Source: Mesobacillus sp. AQ2
GTDB lineage: Bacteria > Bacillota > Bacilli > Bacillales > Cytobacillaceae
Direction of reading: 5' to 3'
Length of the DNA stretch: 64,000 nt
Assembly (NCBI RefSeq): GCF_030122805.1
Contig: NZ_CP126080.1
Span: forward strand, 1,059,001-1,123,000
Shown here: piece by piece, positions 15,642 through 24,531 of the stretch
How the letters are laid out: every line of letters starts with the position of its first letter
How positions within the stretch are numbered: the stretch's first letter is position 1
Program-made: the position numbers and the translations under genes
The notes under the pieces: model-generated
The model's database searches: none
What the model saw: only the letters and a program-made list of their open reading frames with translations
What the model was told of the DNA's origin: nothing

Positions 15642-16845
15642 AGATTCCAATTTCTTCTGTCGTTTCAACAAATTGTTCCTTAGGTTTCTTTTTCTTAACG
15701 AAAATCAAGGTATAGGCAAGCATGAGCCCAACGAGAAAGATAACCGAGAATCCGTATATGAAGTGGTAGCTCGTGTAGGAAGCAAGCAGGCCAAGCCCGG
15801 CCGACCCGAGAGCCATTCCCAGATCCATCGAGGAAAAGTACATCGCATTTGCGGTGCCCTGTTTCTCCTTTGTTACTGCGCTTACCGCAATTGCCTGAAG
15901 TGTAGGTGCTACCGTCCCGTATGCAGTACCGTAAAAAACGGCCGCGACTAAAAAGGTAAAAGTATTTTGAGTGACCGCTAAAAGTGTCAATCCGATGATC
16001 CCTGAAGCGACTGCAGGGAAGATGATGAATTTATGCCCGTATTTATCGTACATTCTTCCTGATACCGGCCTGATGATAACCATCACAATCGTCAGGACAA
16101 GGAAGAACAGGGAGATGGTTGCCCCGAGGTTAGCCTCTTTTCCTAATTCCCGCAGGAAGCTTACGACTCCGCCAAGCGTAATCGAGAAGAAAGCTGTCAG
16201 GATCGCCGGCGTAAAGGCGTCTTTGTCAAAGGCATGCTCACGGAAATTGATTTTCTGTGGCTTAGCTGGTACAGGTTTTCGAGGGCTTTTTACAAAGATA
16301 TTCAAGAACATGATCAGCAGTGTCAATCCGACTGAAATCGCAATCAGCATATTAAAAGAAAATACCTGGAGAAGGGCAAGTGCCAACATAGGCCCAAGGC
16401 TTGTCCCTACACTTGTTGCCATCCCGTAATAGCCGATTCCTTCACCGAGCCGGTGGGCAGGGATGATATTGGTTGCCATAGTCGAAAAGATCGTCGTAAT
16501 GATCCCAAAACCAACTCCATGGAAAACTCTTAAAAGAAGCAATAATGCGACTGAATCCTGGCCGAAGCTCAGGGCAACAGTAACGGCTGTCAGCCCGAGA
16601 GAAATAAGGCTCAACTTCTTATAATCCATCTTCTGCATCAAGGAAGCGACAAAAAAACGGGTGACGATGGCGGCGACCATGAATACCGTTGTCATCAAAC
16701 CACCCTGCGCCGGATTGTTTTTAATGTCGGTAATGAAAGCAGGGAAGCCCGCAGTCAAAAGCTGCAGGCATATAAAAAATAAAAAAGCCATCAAAAGAAT
16801 GGCCATAAACTGTGCTGTCCACAACTTGGATGTAGTGTTCATCAT
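15640..16845 (-). CDS. MFS transporter controlled by an adjacent MarR regulator
   Basis: A 401-residue 12-helix MFS protein. The signature loop is MQKMDYKKLSLISLGL and helices 4-5 carry the RVFHGVGFG and LGEGIGYYGMATSVGTSLGP motifs of the YwoG/YfkF-type efflux branch. It overlaps the upstream MarR gene by an ATGA-type junction, so it is probably the regulated target: an exporter induced by the MarR ligand. The MFS protein at 60068 is a paralogue with the same LGEG(M/I)GYYG motif. The substrate is unknown. Confidence 0.88.
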   Translation of the reverse strand: MMNTTSKLWTAQFMAILLMAFLFFICLQLLTAGFPAFITDIKNNPAQGGLMTTVFMVAAIVTRFFVASLMQKMDYKKLSLISLGLTAVTVALSFGQDSVALLLLLRVFHGVGFGIITTIFSTMATNIIPAHRLGEGIGYYGMATSVGTSLGPMLALALLQVFSFNMLIAISVGLTLLIMFLNIFVKSPRKPVPAKPQKINFREHAFDKDAFTPAILTAFFSITLGGVVSFLRELGKEANLGATISLFFLVLTIVMVIIRPVSGRMYDKYGHKFIIFPAVASGIIGLTLLAVTQNTFTFLVAAVFYGTAYGTVAPTLQAIAVSAVTKEKQGTANAMYFSSMDLGMALGSAGLGLLASYTSYHFIYGFSVIFLVGLMLAYTLIFVKKKKPKEQFVETTEEIGI

Positions 16846-17303
16846 ATTCCTTCTTTCTGATTGTTTTCCTCCAGAAGTCCCGCAATATTGTCTTCCAGTT
16901 CGGATAAAACTTCCTTGAAAATATCAAGATTGGCTGCATCAATACCATGGGTGATTTTCACGTAGATTTCCTCAATATAAGGAGTCACTTCCTCCACAAG
17001 CTTTGTGCCCTTTGGAGTGATTTCCACCAGAAACGAACGCCGGTCCTGGGGATTAGGGACCCTTTCAACATTTTCCTGTTTTACAAGGAGATCAAGGATT
17101 TTCGTCAGGGTTGCCTGGTCCTTGTCTGACCTGATCGATAATTCTTTTTGTGAAATCTTATCAGACTCATTCAGTGTGCGCAGGACACTCCACTGTTCAG
17201 TCGTAATATGGTAAGCCTTCAGATGATGATTGATGATTCGTGTCAGCTTCTTGCTTAACCGAACCGAAGCTGAGCCGATTGCTTTATCCAAAGTCATGTT
17301 CAT
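16842..17303 (-). CDS. MarR family transcriptional regulator
   Basis: A 153-residue winged-helix regulator of the MarR family. The recognition region ISQKELSIRSDKDQATLTKILDLL (about residues 52-75) and the wing VERVPNPQDRRSFLVEITPKG are clear. GGAGG lies 8 nt upstream of the ATG. It is first gene of a two-gene operon with an MFS exporter, the usual arrangement for autoregulated, ligand-induced efflux. A TTTGTATACAAA palindrome upstream is the probable operator. Confidence 0.93.
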   Translation of the reverse strand: MNMTLDKAIGSASVRLSKKLTRIINHHLKAYHITTEQWSVLRTLNESDKISQKELSIRSDKDQATLTKILDLLVKQENVERVPNPQDRRSFLVEITPKGTKLVEEVTPYIEEIYVKITHGIDAANLDIFKEVLSELEDNIAGLLEENNQKEGI

Positions 17304-17366
17304 GAGCGTGACCTCCTCAATTACCTTATATCATTTTAGCACGATAAATATTTTGTGTAAATATAA

Positions 17367-17378
17367 TTTGTATACAAA
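17367..17378. promoter_or_regulatory. Candidate MarR operator
   Basis: TTTGTATACAAA is a perfect 12-bp palindrome about 64 bp upstream of the marR-like start codon. TTGTGTAAATA and TTTGTGTAA half-sites flank it at 17353 and 17384. Confidence 0.45.
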
Positions 17379-17390
17379 CTATATTTGTGT

Positions 17391-17417
17391 AAAAAAAACC
17401 TGGCAATTAAGCCAGGT
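17391..17417 (-). terminator. Terminator of the RQC-minor-1 gene
   Basis: On the minus strand ACCTGGC-TTAATT-GCCAGGT is followed by TTTTTTT, 9 bp after the stop. Confidence 0.92.
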
Positions 17418-17425
17418 GCCTTGAT

Positions 17426-18187
17426 TCAATCAATAACTCTTGCCACATCATTGCCGCAGTTTTTGCATTTTCCTTCGAGTATAACTGTATTGTTGAAATC
17501 CTTGATCACATATTTCTCGATTTGAACAGGACCCCGGCAATTTCCGCAAAAAACATTCCTGACAAGCATCTGCCGGCTTTCCTGAGGGATAGCCAGCCAT
17601 TTTTTATTGGCTGAAAAAGAGAGTGTCCCGTTTGTTGGCTGTGGACTGCTGGCATCTCCTTTAACCAGTCCCTGGATCACCTCCTGGATTCTTTCAGGTA
17701 CCGGTTTATAGGTCTCCAGCTCCAGCCATTCAATCAGAATTTCGATCAATTCCTTGTCCTTTCTCTCCAAAATGAGATCGAGTAGGTCCATCTTCAGTTC
17801 TGGATCCTGATTGAGGATGACCTGAACATACTCATATTTTCCGTACTCAGCAGCGAGGGCAAGATCCGTATAAAGAACTTCCGTAAGTTCATCCTTAATA
17901 AGGCCCCAGCCTTTGTCTGTGTAAATAAGAAGGGAGAGCTTTTCATCAGCTGAAAGGTAGCCGTTTGACATCACCCATTCTACCTTTTCCATGATCTGCT
18001 TTTGTTTTATGTCTGCAAAGGCTCCGTAAAAAGTCGAGAGATGGAGGTCTGCTGTATAGATCCTTCTATCTTTTGATCCTGCGAGGATCTTGCCCAGCAG
18101 GCCTTTCCCTCCGTACATAATAATTTCGTTTGCAGCGAGCAAAATAATCTTCAGTTCGTCCTGGCTTACCGGGTTTGTCGTATTCAT
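17426..18187 (-). CDS. RQC-minor-1 family DNA-binding protein
   Basis: A 253-residue protein. The N-terminal 110 residues resemble a RecQ C-terminal winged-helix (RQC) module (QDELKIILLAANEIIMYGGKGLLGKILAGSKDRR...). A helical middle follows, and the C-terminus has a zinc ribbon with CGNC (about 213) and CKNC (about 243). I recognise the layout as the RQC-minor-1 family of Bacilli, thought to bind DNA; no helicase domain is present. It is monocistronic with its own terminator. Its biological role is unknown. Confidence 0.78.
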   Translation of the reverse strand: MNTTNPVSQDELKIILLAANEIIMYGGKGLLGKILAGSKDRRIYTADLHLSTFYGAFADIKQKQIMEKVEWVMSNGYLSADEKLSLLIYTDKGWGLIKDELTEVLYTDLALAAEYGKYEYVQVILNQDPELKMDLLDLILERKDKELIEILIEWLELETYKPVPERIQEVIQGLVKGDASSPQPTNGTLSFSANKKWLAIPQESRQMLVRNVFCGNCRGPVQIEKYVIKDFNNTVILEGKCKNCGNDVARVID

Positions 18188-18286
18188 GACTATAAATAGC
18201 TCCTAACTTATAAAACGTTGATATAAGTTATTACAACACACATAAGGAATCCACGCCAGTACGCATCATTCTAATTATTTATTGCA

Positions 18287-18302
18287 TTCTAAAATTTTAG
18301 AA
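18287..18302. promoter_or_regulatory. Candidate operator of the ArsR-type regulator
   Basis: TTCTAAAATTTTAGAA is a perfect 16-bp palindrome 47 bp upstream of the regulator start. A half-site, GTTAGAA, follows at 18314. Confidence 0.55.
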
Positions 18303-18348
18303 CGTAAAATAAAGTTAGAACATATGAATATTATGGAAGGTGAATCGA

Positions 18349-18825
18349 ATGGATTATATTAAGAAAACGATGGATGTGAATTTAGAACAGCAAAAATTAA
18401 TCTCGAGTCCGTTACGAGTTAAAATCATTTATTTGCTTGCGACGAAGGCAATGACGGCAAAGCAGGTTGCCGATGAACTTGGTAAAACTGCAGGCAGTAT
18501 ACATTACCATATCCAGCAGCTATACAATGGCGGCATTTTAGAACTGGAAGAGACGAAAGAAAACAGAGGGATCATAGAGAAATACTACCGGTCAAAAGCA
18601 ACCCATTTCAACCTGAACGACGATCAAGGCCAGCCGGAAACTGAAAAGGTTGTAAGACAAGGGACATATATCTCTTTAACGGAGGAAGACATGAAGGAGC
18701 TTCAGGCTGATATCGATCAATTATTTTTAAAATACGTGAAAAAATCAGCAAAGAAAAGTGAGCAGAATAAAATTTCGTATGAAATCAATATCTCTTTAAA
18801 AAGGACGCTTGAGGAGGAGAATTAA
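18349..18825 (+). CDS. ArsR-like winged-helix transcriptional regulator
   Basis: A 158-residue regulator. Residues 15-75 form an ArsR/HTH_20-type winged helix (SSPLRVKIIYLLATKAMTAK, then ELGKTAGSIHYHIQQL as recognition helix). The C-terminal half is acidic and helical, like the HTH_20 proteins that sit next to MFS pumps. The ATG at 18349 has GGAAGGTG 6-7 nt upstream. It is followed directly by an MFS gene, so it probably represses the two-gene operon through the palindrome at 18287. Confidence 0.88.
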   Translation: MDYIKKTMDVNLEQQKLISSPLRVKIIYLLATKAMTAKQVADELGKTAGSIHYHIQQLYNGGILELEETKENRGIIEKYYRSKATHFNLNDDQGQPETEKVVRQGTYISLTEEDMKELQADIDQLFLKYVKKSAKKSEQNKISYEINISLKRTLEEEN

Positions 18826-20094
18826 TTGGAAGGTGCAATCAAGAAAAATCTTGTGCTATTTCTGATCGGGAAGGTGACCTCTGTGCTTGGATCATCAATC
18901 TATGCTTTTGCCATTGGATTGTATATCCTTGCTGAAACAGGTTCCAGCCTCAATTTTGCTGTCACGCTCGTGCTCAGCATGCTGCCGCGAATCCTGCTCG
19001 CCCCGGTTGCGGGTACATTAAGCGACCGCATGGACCGAAAGAAAATCATCATTTTCTCGAACTTTGCGAGTTCTTTCTGGCTTGCCATCATATTGATGTC
19101 CTTCCTGTTTTTCAGTCAGGAAATTTGGATTTTATATGTGGCAACCACTGGATTGAGCATCATCAGCACCTTTTATTCCATAGCCGTTACTTCTTCGATC
19201 TACAACATGGTGGGACCTGACCACCTGCAGAAAGCAATGTCTCTGAACCAGGCAGCCATTTCCCTTTCTGCTATTTTGGGACCGGTCCTTGGCGGAGTAT
19301 TCTTTGGCATCATCCAAATTCACCTCTTCATGGCATTGAATATACTTACCTATCTCATCGCAGCTTTCGCTAGCATCCTCATAGAATACAATCTATTTTC
19401 AAAGAAAACACAGGATAAAAAAACAACCCGCATGGCAGAAGACCTGAAACAGGGGATTTCTTATATTAAAGCCCAGCCGTTTCTGCTCCACCTGGTGATC
19501 CTGAGTGTTTGGCTGAATTTTTGGTTCGCCATCTTTCCGGTGGCCATGCCGTATTTGGTTTTAACAGTCAGAGGAATGTCATCGGTCCAACTTGGCTTCA
19601 TTGAAAGTGCATTTTCAGTCGGGATGATGATCATGGCGCTCATCCTGTCGGGACGAAAAGAAATCAGAAAAAAGGAATTCTCCATCATAGGAGGCATGCT
19701 TATTTTATCAGCTGTATTGATACTGATTGGTCTTCCGGCAGTTCCGGGCTTCGTGGGACTGTCAAATCCATTGATCTTCGGATATCTTGTAAGCATGGTC
19801 CTTGTCCTGTCCGCGTCGATTATGTTCATCAATACGCCAGTAAGCGTCCTTCTGCAAAAGAACACACCAGACGAGTACCGCGGGAGGGTCATGGCCCTTC
19901 TGGAAACTGGTTCAAGCGCGATGACTCCTGCAGGATTTATCCTGTTTGGGTTCCTGCTAGAAAAATTGCCCGTATGGCTGCTGCTGGCCGTGTGTGGATT
20001 CAGCCTGTTTGCAGTGGTCTTTTACCTTTACCGTGAAAAAATGTTCCTCAAGCTTCTGAGGGAAGAAGACAAGGCAGGTACAGCATCTATTTAA
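18826..20094 (+). CDS. MFS transporter (MefA/MFS_3 type)
   Basis: A 422-residue 12-helix MFS protein with the loop 2-3 signature APVAGTLSDRMDRKK and mid-segment motifs of the macrolide-efflux-like (MFS_3) branch. The TTG start directly follows the stop of the ArsR-type gene and uses the GGAGGAG in that gene's end. Probable export of a small toxic molecule under control of the adjacent repressor. The actual drug or metabolite is unknown. Confidence 0.88.
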   Translation: MEGAIKKNLVLFLIGKVTSVLGSSIYAFAIGLYILAETGSSLNFAVTLVLSMLPRILLAPVAGTLSDRMDRKKIIIFSNFASSFWLAIILMSFLFFSQEIWILYVATTGLSIISTFYSIAVTSSIYNMVGPDHLQKAMSLNQAAISLSAILGPVLGGVFFGIIQIHLFMALNILTYLIAAFASILIEYNLFSKKTQDKKTTRMAEDLKQGISYIKAQPFLLHLVILSVWLNFWFAIFPVAMPYLVLTVRGMSSVQLGFIESAFSVGMMIMALILSGRKEIRKKEFSIIGGMLILSAVLILIGLPAVPGFVGLSNPLIFGYLVSMVLVLSASIMFINTPVSVLLQKNTPDEYRGRVMALLETGSSAMTPAGFILFGFLLEKLPVWLLLAVCGFSLFAVVFYLYREKMFLKLLREEDKAGTASI

Positions 20095-20112
20095 TAACAG
20101 CCGATAAAAAAT

Positions 20113-20140
20113 AGGATGAGCGATATGAGCTCATCCTTTT
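20113..20140. terminator. Bidirectional terminator
   Basis: AGGATGAGC (20113-20121) pairs with GCTCATCCT (20129-20137), with A runs before and T run after. It lies between the convergent MFS and pseudouridine synthase genes. Confidence 0.88.
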
Positions 20141-20846
20141 ACCATTGCTTTGGTTCGTAATTCAAATCGCTGAAAAGCTGCTGTTTCTCCTTTTTGGTCA
20201 AGTCGCGCCATTGCCCGATCTGCAGGCTGCCGAGATGGATATTCATGATCCGGATGCGCTGGAGTCTGAGGACTTCGTAGCCAAGAGTTTCACACATGCG
20301 GCGAATCTGCCTGTTCAATCCTTGTGTAAGGATGATATTGAATTCGTATTTCGAAAGCTGGACGACCTTTGCAGGCAATGTTTTCGTCCCAAGAATCCTG
20401 ACGCCTTCAGACATCGCCTTGATAAATTCGGGAGTGATTGGCTTGTCCACGGATACGATATACTCTTTCTCATGCTTGTTCTCAGCCCTGAGAATTTCAT
20501 TGACGATATCTCCGTCGTTCGTGAGCAGGATCAGGCCTTCTGAATCCTTATCAAGCCGCCCGATGTTAAAAATCCTTAGCGGATGATTGACAAGATCGAT
20601 GATATTCCCCTTTACTTGTTTTTCCGTCGTACTTGTGATGCCGACTGGTTTATTCAATGCAATATAAACATAGTTCTGCGACATCCTGATTTCTTCGCCA
20701 TTGAGCTTGATGACATCGCCAGGCTCAACCTGGCTGCCGATTTTTGCAACCTTGCCGTTGATTGTCACGCGTCCTTCCTCAATGAGGCGGTCAGCGCCGC
20801 GTCTTGACGTTTTTCCTGATTCGCTGATGAATTTATTGATACGCAG
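20139..20846 (-). CDS. rluF: rRNA pseudouridine synthase (RluF/RsuA family)
   Basis: An RNA-modifying enzyme with an N-terminal S4 domain ([29 protein letters not shown]) and an RsuA-type catalytic domain with the Asp in [19 protein letters not shown]. It makes pseudouridine in rRNA; which position is not certain. The start is unusual: homologues begin at (M)xRINKF, where the only codon with a good AAGGGTGGG site (6 nt) is CTG at 20846. The longer reading from TTG 20912 adds 22 unconserved residues without a proper site. I give the CTG start with caution. Confidence 0.85.
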   Translation of the reverse strand: MRINKFISESGKTSRRGADRLIEEGRVTINGKVAKIGSQVEPGDVIKLNGEEIRMSQNYVYIALNKPVGITSTTEKQVKGNIIDLVNHPLRIFNIGRLDKDSEGLILLTNDGDIVNEILRAENKHEKEYIVSVDKPITPEFIKAMSEGVRILGTKTLPAKVVQLSKYEFNIILTQGLNRQIRRMCETLGYEVLRLQRIRIMNIHLGSLQIGQWRDLTKKEKQQLFSDLNYEPKQW

Positions 20847-21033
20847 GTTAATCCCACCCTTAAATATTTGAAGTATACAATTAAGAATATGCCACTGTGT
20901 GTTTAATTTCAAGCCTTGTCTAGCCCTGGCATTTTAAATATGTTACTACCTAACTGTAAAGGTAATTGATTAAACACGACTTAATTGGTCTAAATAAGTA
21001 AGGAAGAAGTCGGCAGCTAAGGAGTTGGAGAGT

Positions 21034-22338
21034 TTGTTGAGAAAAATGGCTTTAAGGATAAGGGAAAGTATGTGGCTGAGACCAGTCATTTATAGTGTGC
21101 TCGCATTTCTGCTCGCATTGATTGTGATCTATGTTGACCACAACGGACTGTCTCAGGAAGTTGTTCCATCATTCATGCTTACTAGTGTCGACCTTGCCCA
21201 AACGATTTTGGGTACGCTTTCCGGGGCACTTTTAACGATGACGACGATTACGTTTTCAACAATCATGGTTGTATTGACTACATACTCATCACAATTTTCT
21301 CCGCGAACGCTGAATAATTTCGTTGAGGATCCGTTGACAATGCGGGTACTTGGAATCTTCATGGGAGGATTTGTGTACTCGGTCCTATCTTTGCTCTTCA
21401 TGAGTGAAAACTGGTATGAAAGTGAAGTAATTTCCGCATCGATTGGAGTGGTAATCGCATTTATCTGCCTTGGTGTTTTCGCCTATTTCATTCATAATGT
21501 GGCTACGTCCATCCAGGTAAGTACACTGATCCGTGAAATCACCGAGGGAAGTATGAAGGTCATCAAAAGGCAGGAAGAGATTTTAGAAAGCAAGTTTACG
21601 AACGTGATTGATGACAGGAAAGATGCGAATTTCACCTATGAATGCGTCAGGGATGTAAAGTGCAGGGGATATGGCTATGTACAGCTGACAGACTATAACG
21701 GGCTTTTGAAATATGCATCCCAGCATAAGATCGGGGTTGAGGCAAATTTTTTGAATGGGGATTTTCTTACCGATGACAGTATTGCGTTCCGGGTCCATCA
21801 TAGTGGTGAACTGGATGAGGATATAAATGGAGTGCTGAATCAGTACTTGAAGCTTGGGAAGGAACGTTCATCGATTCAGGACCCGGAATTCGCCCTGCAG
21901 AAAATTGTCGAGGTGGCATTAAGGGCTATATCACCTGCGGTCAATGACCCTAATACAGCAAGAGTCTGTATCTCGTATCTGGGAATGGCGTTGTCCCATC
22001 TTTGCCGGATTCGTTCGAATGGCCGTTATATCGCCTATTATGACGAAGAGATGCAGCCAAGAATCATTGGCAAACAAAAAAGGACGATGGACATCTTATA
22101 TTTATCCTTTTATCAAATCATCCATTATGGCAGCGAGGATTTTTCAATTCTAATAGCTCTGATCGAAGCTTATCTGTTAATCGGAAGATCAGCTGATGAT
22201 TCATTGAAGAAAAGCATCTGGGAGCTTTATATTTACAATATGGAAAAATTCAATAAAGACGAACTCAAGGGATTGGACCAACTTTATTTAAATGAGAAGA
22301 AACAAGAACTTTCAACTGTATTGGGTATAGCGCTTTAG
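21034..22338 (+). CDS. DUF2254 family membrane protein
   Basis: About 434 residues. Four membrane helices fill the first 160 residues (VIYSVLAFLLALIVIYVD; ILGTLSGALLTMTTITFSTIMVVL; FMGGFVYSVLSLLFM; ASIGVVIAFICLGVFAYFI), followed by a large soluble domain with ISPAVNDPNTA, typical of DUF2254. The function is unknown. The start is ambiguous among in-frame TTG codons; TTG 21034 is best placed after the AAGGAG at 21019-21024. No operon partner. Confidence 0.82.
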   Translation: MLRKMALRIRESMWLRPVIYSVLAFLLALIVIYVDHNGLSQEVVPSFMLTSVDLAQTILGTLSGALLTMTTITFSTIMVVLTTYSSQFSPRTLNNFVEDPLTMRVLGIFMGGFVYSVLSLLFMSENWYESEVISASIGVVIAFICLGVFAYFIHNVATSIQVSTLIREITEGSMKVIKRQEEILESKFTNVIDDRKDANFTYECVRDVKCRGYGYVQLTDYNGLLKYASQHKIGVEANFLNGDFLTDDSIAFRVHHSGELDEDINGVLNQYLKLGKERSSIQDPEFALQKIVEVALRAISPAVNDPNTARVCISYLGMALSHLCRIRSNGRYIAYYDEEMQPRIIGKQKRTMDILYLSFYQIIHYGSEDFSILIALIEAYLLIGRSADDSLKKSIWELYIYNMEKFNKDELKGLDQLYLNEKKQELSTVLGIAL

Positions 22339-22462
22339 GATGGAAGCAGGCTTTTTCAAATGGAACAGCAAGAATTTCTGTTGCGGCAGTGTGTCTTTTT
22401 ATAAAAGGCCAGGAATAACGAAGCTTTAAACAGGGATGCTAATGAAAAAAGGAGTGCCTGAA

Positions 22463-22924
22463 GTGAATAGAATGACGATGGCAGCCGTGTTGGTTTTTTC
22501 ATTATTTTTACCCGCTGCAGCACAAGCCCAGGGAAGTGCAGATTGTGAAAAGCTGAAAAAAGTTTTCAATACAGACGTTGAAACAGTAGATGGCGTTTGC
22601 AAGGTGGAAATCATCCGTAAAAATATTAAAAAAGCGACGTTTATGGATAAAAAATTGTCTATGGAAATGATGGAACTTGCCTTCCATTTCAGTTTTGAAA
22701 ATGTTGATGGGCAAACAGCCGTGATGGGAGAACTTGCTTTGCTCCAGGATGAAGTAAACCCGGTTCTCGATGAATTGACAAATGGCAAGCTTGAAATCTC
22801 AGCTTTGCACAACCATATGCTCTTTGAGAAACCGAGAATCATGTATCTTCATTTTCAGGGAATGGGCGATATGGACCAGCAGGCGGCGGCCATCAAGGCA
22901 GCAATCGAAAAAACAAGCAGGTAA
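22463..22924 (+). CDS. Secreted DUF1259 (LppY/LpqO-type) protein
   Basis: A 153-residue exported protein with a signal peptide (NRMTMAAVLVFSLFLPAAAQAQ) and one DUF1259 domain, recognisable by KVEIIRKNIKKATFMDK and ALHNHMLFEKPRIMYLHFQG near the C-terminus. The GTG at 22463 has AAAGGAG 8 nt upstream; upstream ATG codons lack a site. Many family members have two such domains, so this is a single-domain form. The His-rich ALHNHM segment could bind metal, but no activity is known. Confidence 0.8.
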   Translation: MNRMTMAAVLVFSLFLPAAAQAQGSADCEKLKKVFNTDVETVDGVCKVEIIRKNIKKATFMDKKLSMEMMELAFHFSFENVDGQTAVMGELALLQDEVNPVLDELTNGKLEISALHNHMLFEKPRIMYLHFQGMGDMDQQAAAIKAAIEKTSR

Positions 22925-22930
22925 TAGATG

Positions 22931-22963
22931 ACAGCGGAAAAGTAATTTTCCGCTGTTTTTTTT
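22931..22963 (+). terminator. Terminator of DUF1259 gene
   Basis: CAGCGGAAAA (22932-22941) pairs with TTTTCCGCTG (22946-22955), followed by TTTTTTTT. Confidence 0.92.
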
Positions 22964-23051
22964 CGGGAAGATACAAATAATAACTAGGATGTTTAGCAAT
23001 TAGCATATTAGGTAAAATCTTTCGTATATCGAAAAAGGAGGTACATAATAC

Positions 23052-24176
23052 ATGGATGAAAATTATAAACCGTTATTCGATTCGTTTTCATTTCCAAATG
23101 GAGTCAGCTTGAAGAATAGACTTGTCATGGCGCCGATGACAAATTTCTCATCCAATGAGGATGGAACCGTGACAGACGCAGAGGTAAAGTATTATGCCCG
23201 ACGCTCAAAAGGAGTCAGCATGGTCGTGACGGCATGTACATACGTGACCAGGGATGGGAAAGGCTTCAAAGGTGAGTTTGGCGCAGATACAGATGAGATG
23301 ATTCCAAGTCTGCGCAAGCTGGCTTCAGCCATAAAGGCGGAAGGCGCAAAAGCGGTTCTGCAAATTTTCCATGGTGGCCGCGAATGTCCGCCAGAACTGG
23401 TGCCGGATGGAGATATCGTCAGCGCAAGTGCCGTTCAGTCAGAGCGGAACAGCGCGAAAGCACCGCGTGAGTTGACAGGAGAAGAAGTTGAGAAGATCAT
23501 TTCTGCCTTCGGAGAGACCACCCGCCGGGCAATCGAGGCAGGCTTTGATGGAGTCGAAATCCATGGAGCCAATGGGTATTTGATCCAGCAATTCTTCTCT
23601 CCCCATTCGAACAGGCGTGAAGATCAATGGGGTGGCTCACTGGAAAAAAGGATGGCCTTTCCGCTGGCGGTTATTGATGAGGTGAAAAAAGTAACAGCTG
23701 AGCATGCCAGGGAACCGTTCATCGTCGGATACAGATTCTCGCCGGAAGAGCCGGAGGAGCCTGGTATCACAATGGCAGACACCCTTGAGTTGATCGATGC
23801 ACTCGCAGCAAAAAATCTCGATTACCTGCACGTATCATTGAATGATTTCTGGTCCAAACCGAGGAGAGGTGTGGATGATGACCGTTCACGGATGGAAATC
23901 ATTCACGAACGAGTCGGTAATAAAGTACCTGTCATTGGTGTGGGATCACTATACAGTGCTGAGGATGTGATTAAGGCATTCGAAACAGGAGTACCGCTGC
24001 TCGCGCTTGGCCGTGAACTGATCATTGATCCGGATTGGGTAGAGAAGGTCGAAACCGGCCGTGAAAATGAAATTGAAACGAAGCTTGATACAGGTGCGCA
24101 GTCACGCCTCGTCGTACCGGATCCATTATGGCAGGCAATCGTCAATACACCAGGCTGGTTTCCAGGTGTACAATAA
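23052..24176 (+). CDS. Old-yellow-enzyme family NADH-dependent flavin oxidoreductase
   Basis: A 374-residue FMN-binding TIM-barrel oxidoreductase. Landmarks are NRLVMAPMTNFSS at about residue 23, QIFHGGRE, GFDGVEIHGANGYLIQQFFS with the substrate-binding H-x-x-N, and the C-terminal FMN phosphate region GVGSLYSAEDV and LALGRELIIDP. It would use NAD(P)H to reduce activated alkenes or other electrophiles. AAAGGAGG precedes the ATG. It is most like B. subtilis YqiG in layout. The physiological substrate is unknown. Confidence 0.9.
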   Translation: MDENYKPLFDSFSFPNGVSLKNRLVMAPMTNFSSNEDGTVTDAEVKYYARRSKGVSMVVTACTYVTRDGKGFKGEFGADTDEMIPSLRKLASAIKAEGAKAVLQIFHGGRECPPELVPDGDIVSASAVQSERNSAKAPRELTGEEVEKIISAFGETTRRAIEAGFDGVEIHGANGYLIQQFFSPHSNRREDQWGGSLEKRMAFPLAVIDEVKKVTAEHAREPFIVGYRFSPEEPEEPGITMADTLELIDALAAKNLDYLHVSLNDFWSKPRRGVDDDRSRMEIIHERVGNKVPVIGVGSLYSAEDVIKAFETGVPLLALGRELIIDPDWVEKVETGRENEIETKLDTGAQSRLVVPDPLWQAIVNTPGWFPGVQ

Positions 24177-24188
24177 TAAATTGCTCTT

Positions 24189-24225
24189 AAAAGAACCAAA
24201 GCTGCTGTGCTTTGGTTCTTTTTTT
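24189..24225 (+). terminator. Terminator of OYE gene
   Basis: AAAAGAACCAAAGC pairs with GCTTTGGTTCTTTT around TGCTGT, followed by a T run. Confidence 0.93.
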
Positions 24226-24238
24226 GAGTGAATTTTGT

Positions 24239-24351
24239 TTTATTGGCGGAGTTCACAATTTTATTGGCGAAAATTTAGGTTTATTGGCGATTTCAACAAG
24301 TATTTTGGCGAAAAAAACATTTTATTGGCGATGTTCACAACTTTATTGGCG
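24239..24351. repeat. Six-copy TTTATTGGCG array, 20/21-bp phased (array 2)
   Basis: The gap 24177-24531 holds a terminator, this array and a promoter. TTTATTGGCG (one variant TATTTTGGCG) starts at 24239, 24260, 24280, 24301, 24321 and 24342: spacing 21, 20, 21, 20, 21. The tails alternate between GAGTTCACAAT-like and AAAAT-like, so the real unit is a 41-bp dimer. The array ends GCGAACTGG followed by TTTTTTTCAGTT. A second copy of this design is at 33926. Confidence 0.9.
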
Positions 24352-24434
24352 AACTGGAAATTTCCAATGATTTTTTTCAGTTGCTTTGCCATAAAAGTGT
24401 AAGATATATCACCGTTGGCGGCAGCGAAACTCTT

Positions 24435-24461
24435 TATAATGTATCAGTGTAAGGGCTTACA
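24435..24461 (+). promoter_or_regulatory. -10 element and TGTAAG/CTTACA palindrome upstream of the dehydrogenase operon
   Basis: TATAAT (24435-24440) is followed by TGTAAGGGCTTACA (24448-24461), a palindrome with 6-bp arms at the expected transcription start. AGTGTAAG also occurs at 24396. It may be an operator for a repressor of the dehydrogenase-ptb-buk operon. No regulator gene is linked. Confidence 0.4.
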
Positions 24462-24531
24462 TTTTAATGATCTGGATACATCCAGCAGATAGGCAGAGCT
24501 TTGCCAGGTCCGATTACGGGAGGGGATGTTT

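Noticed and set aside
24400..24531. Sigma-54 promoter with BkdR control, as in the B. subtilis bkd operon
   Set aside because: The GG/GC pair with correct -24/-12 spacing is missing, while a good TATAAT -10 is present.
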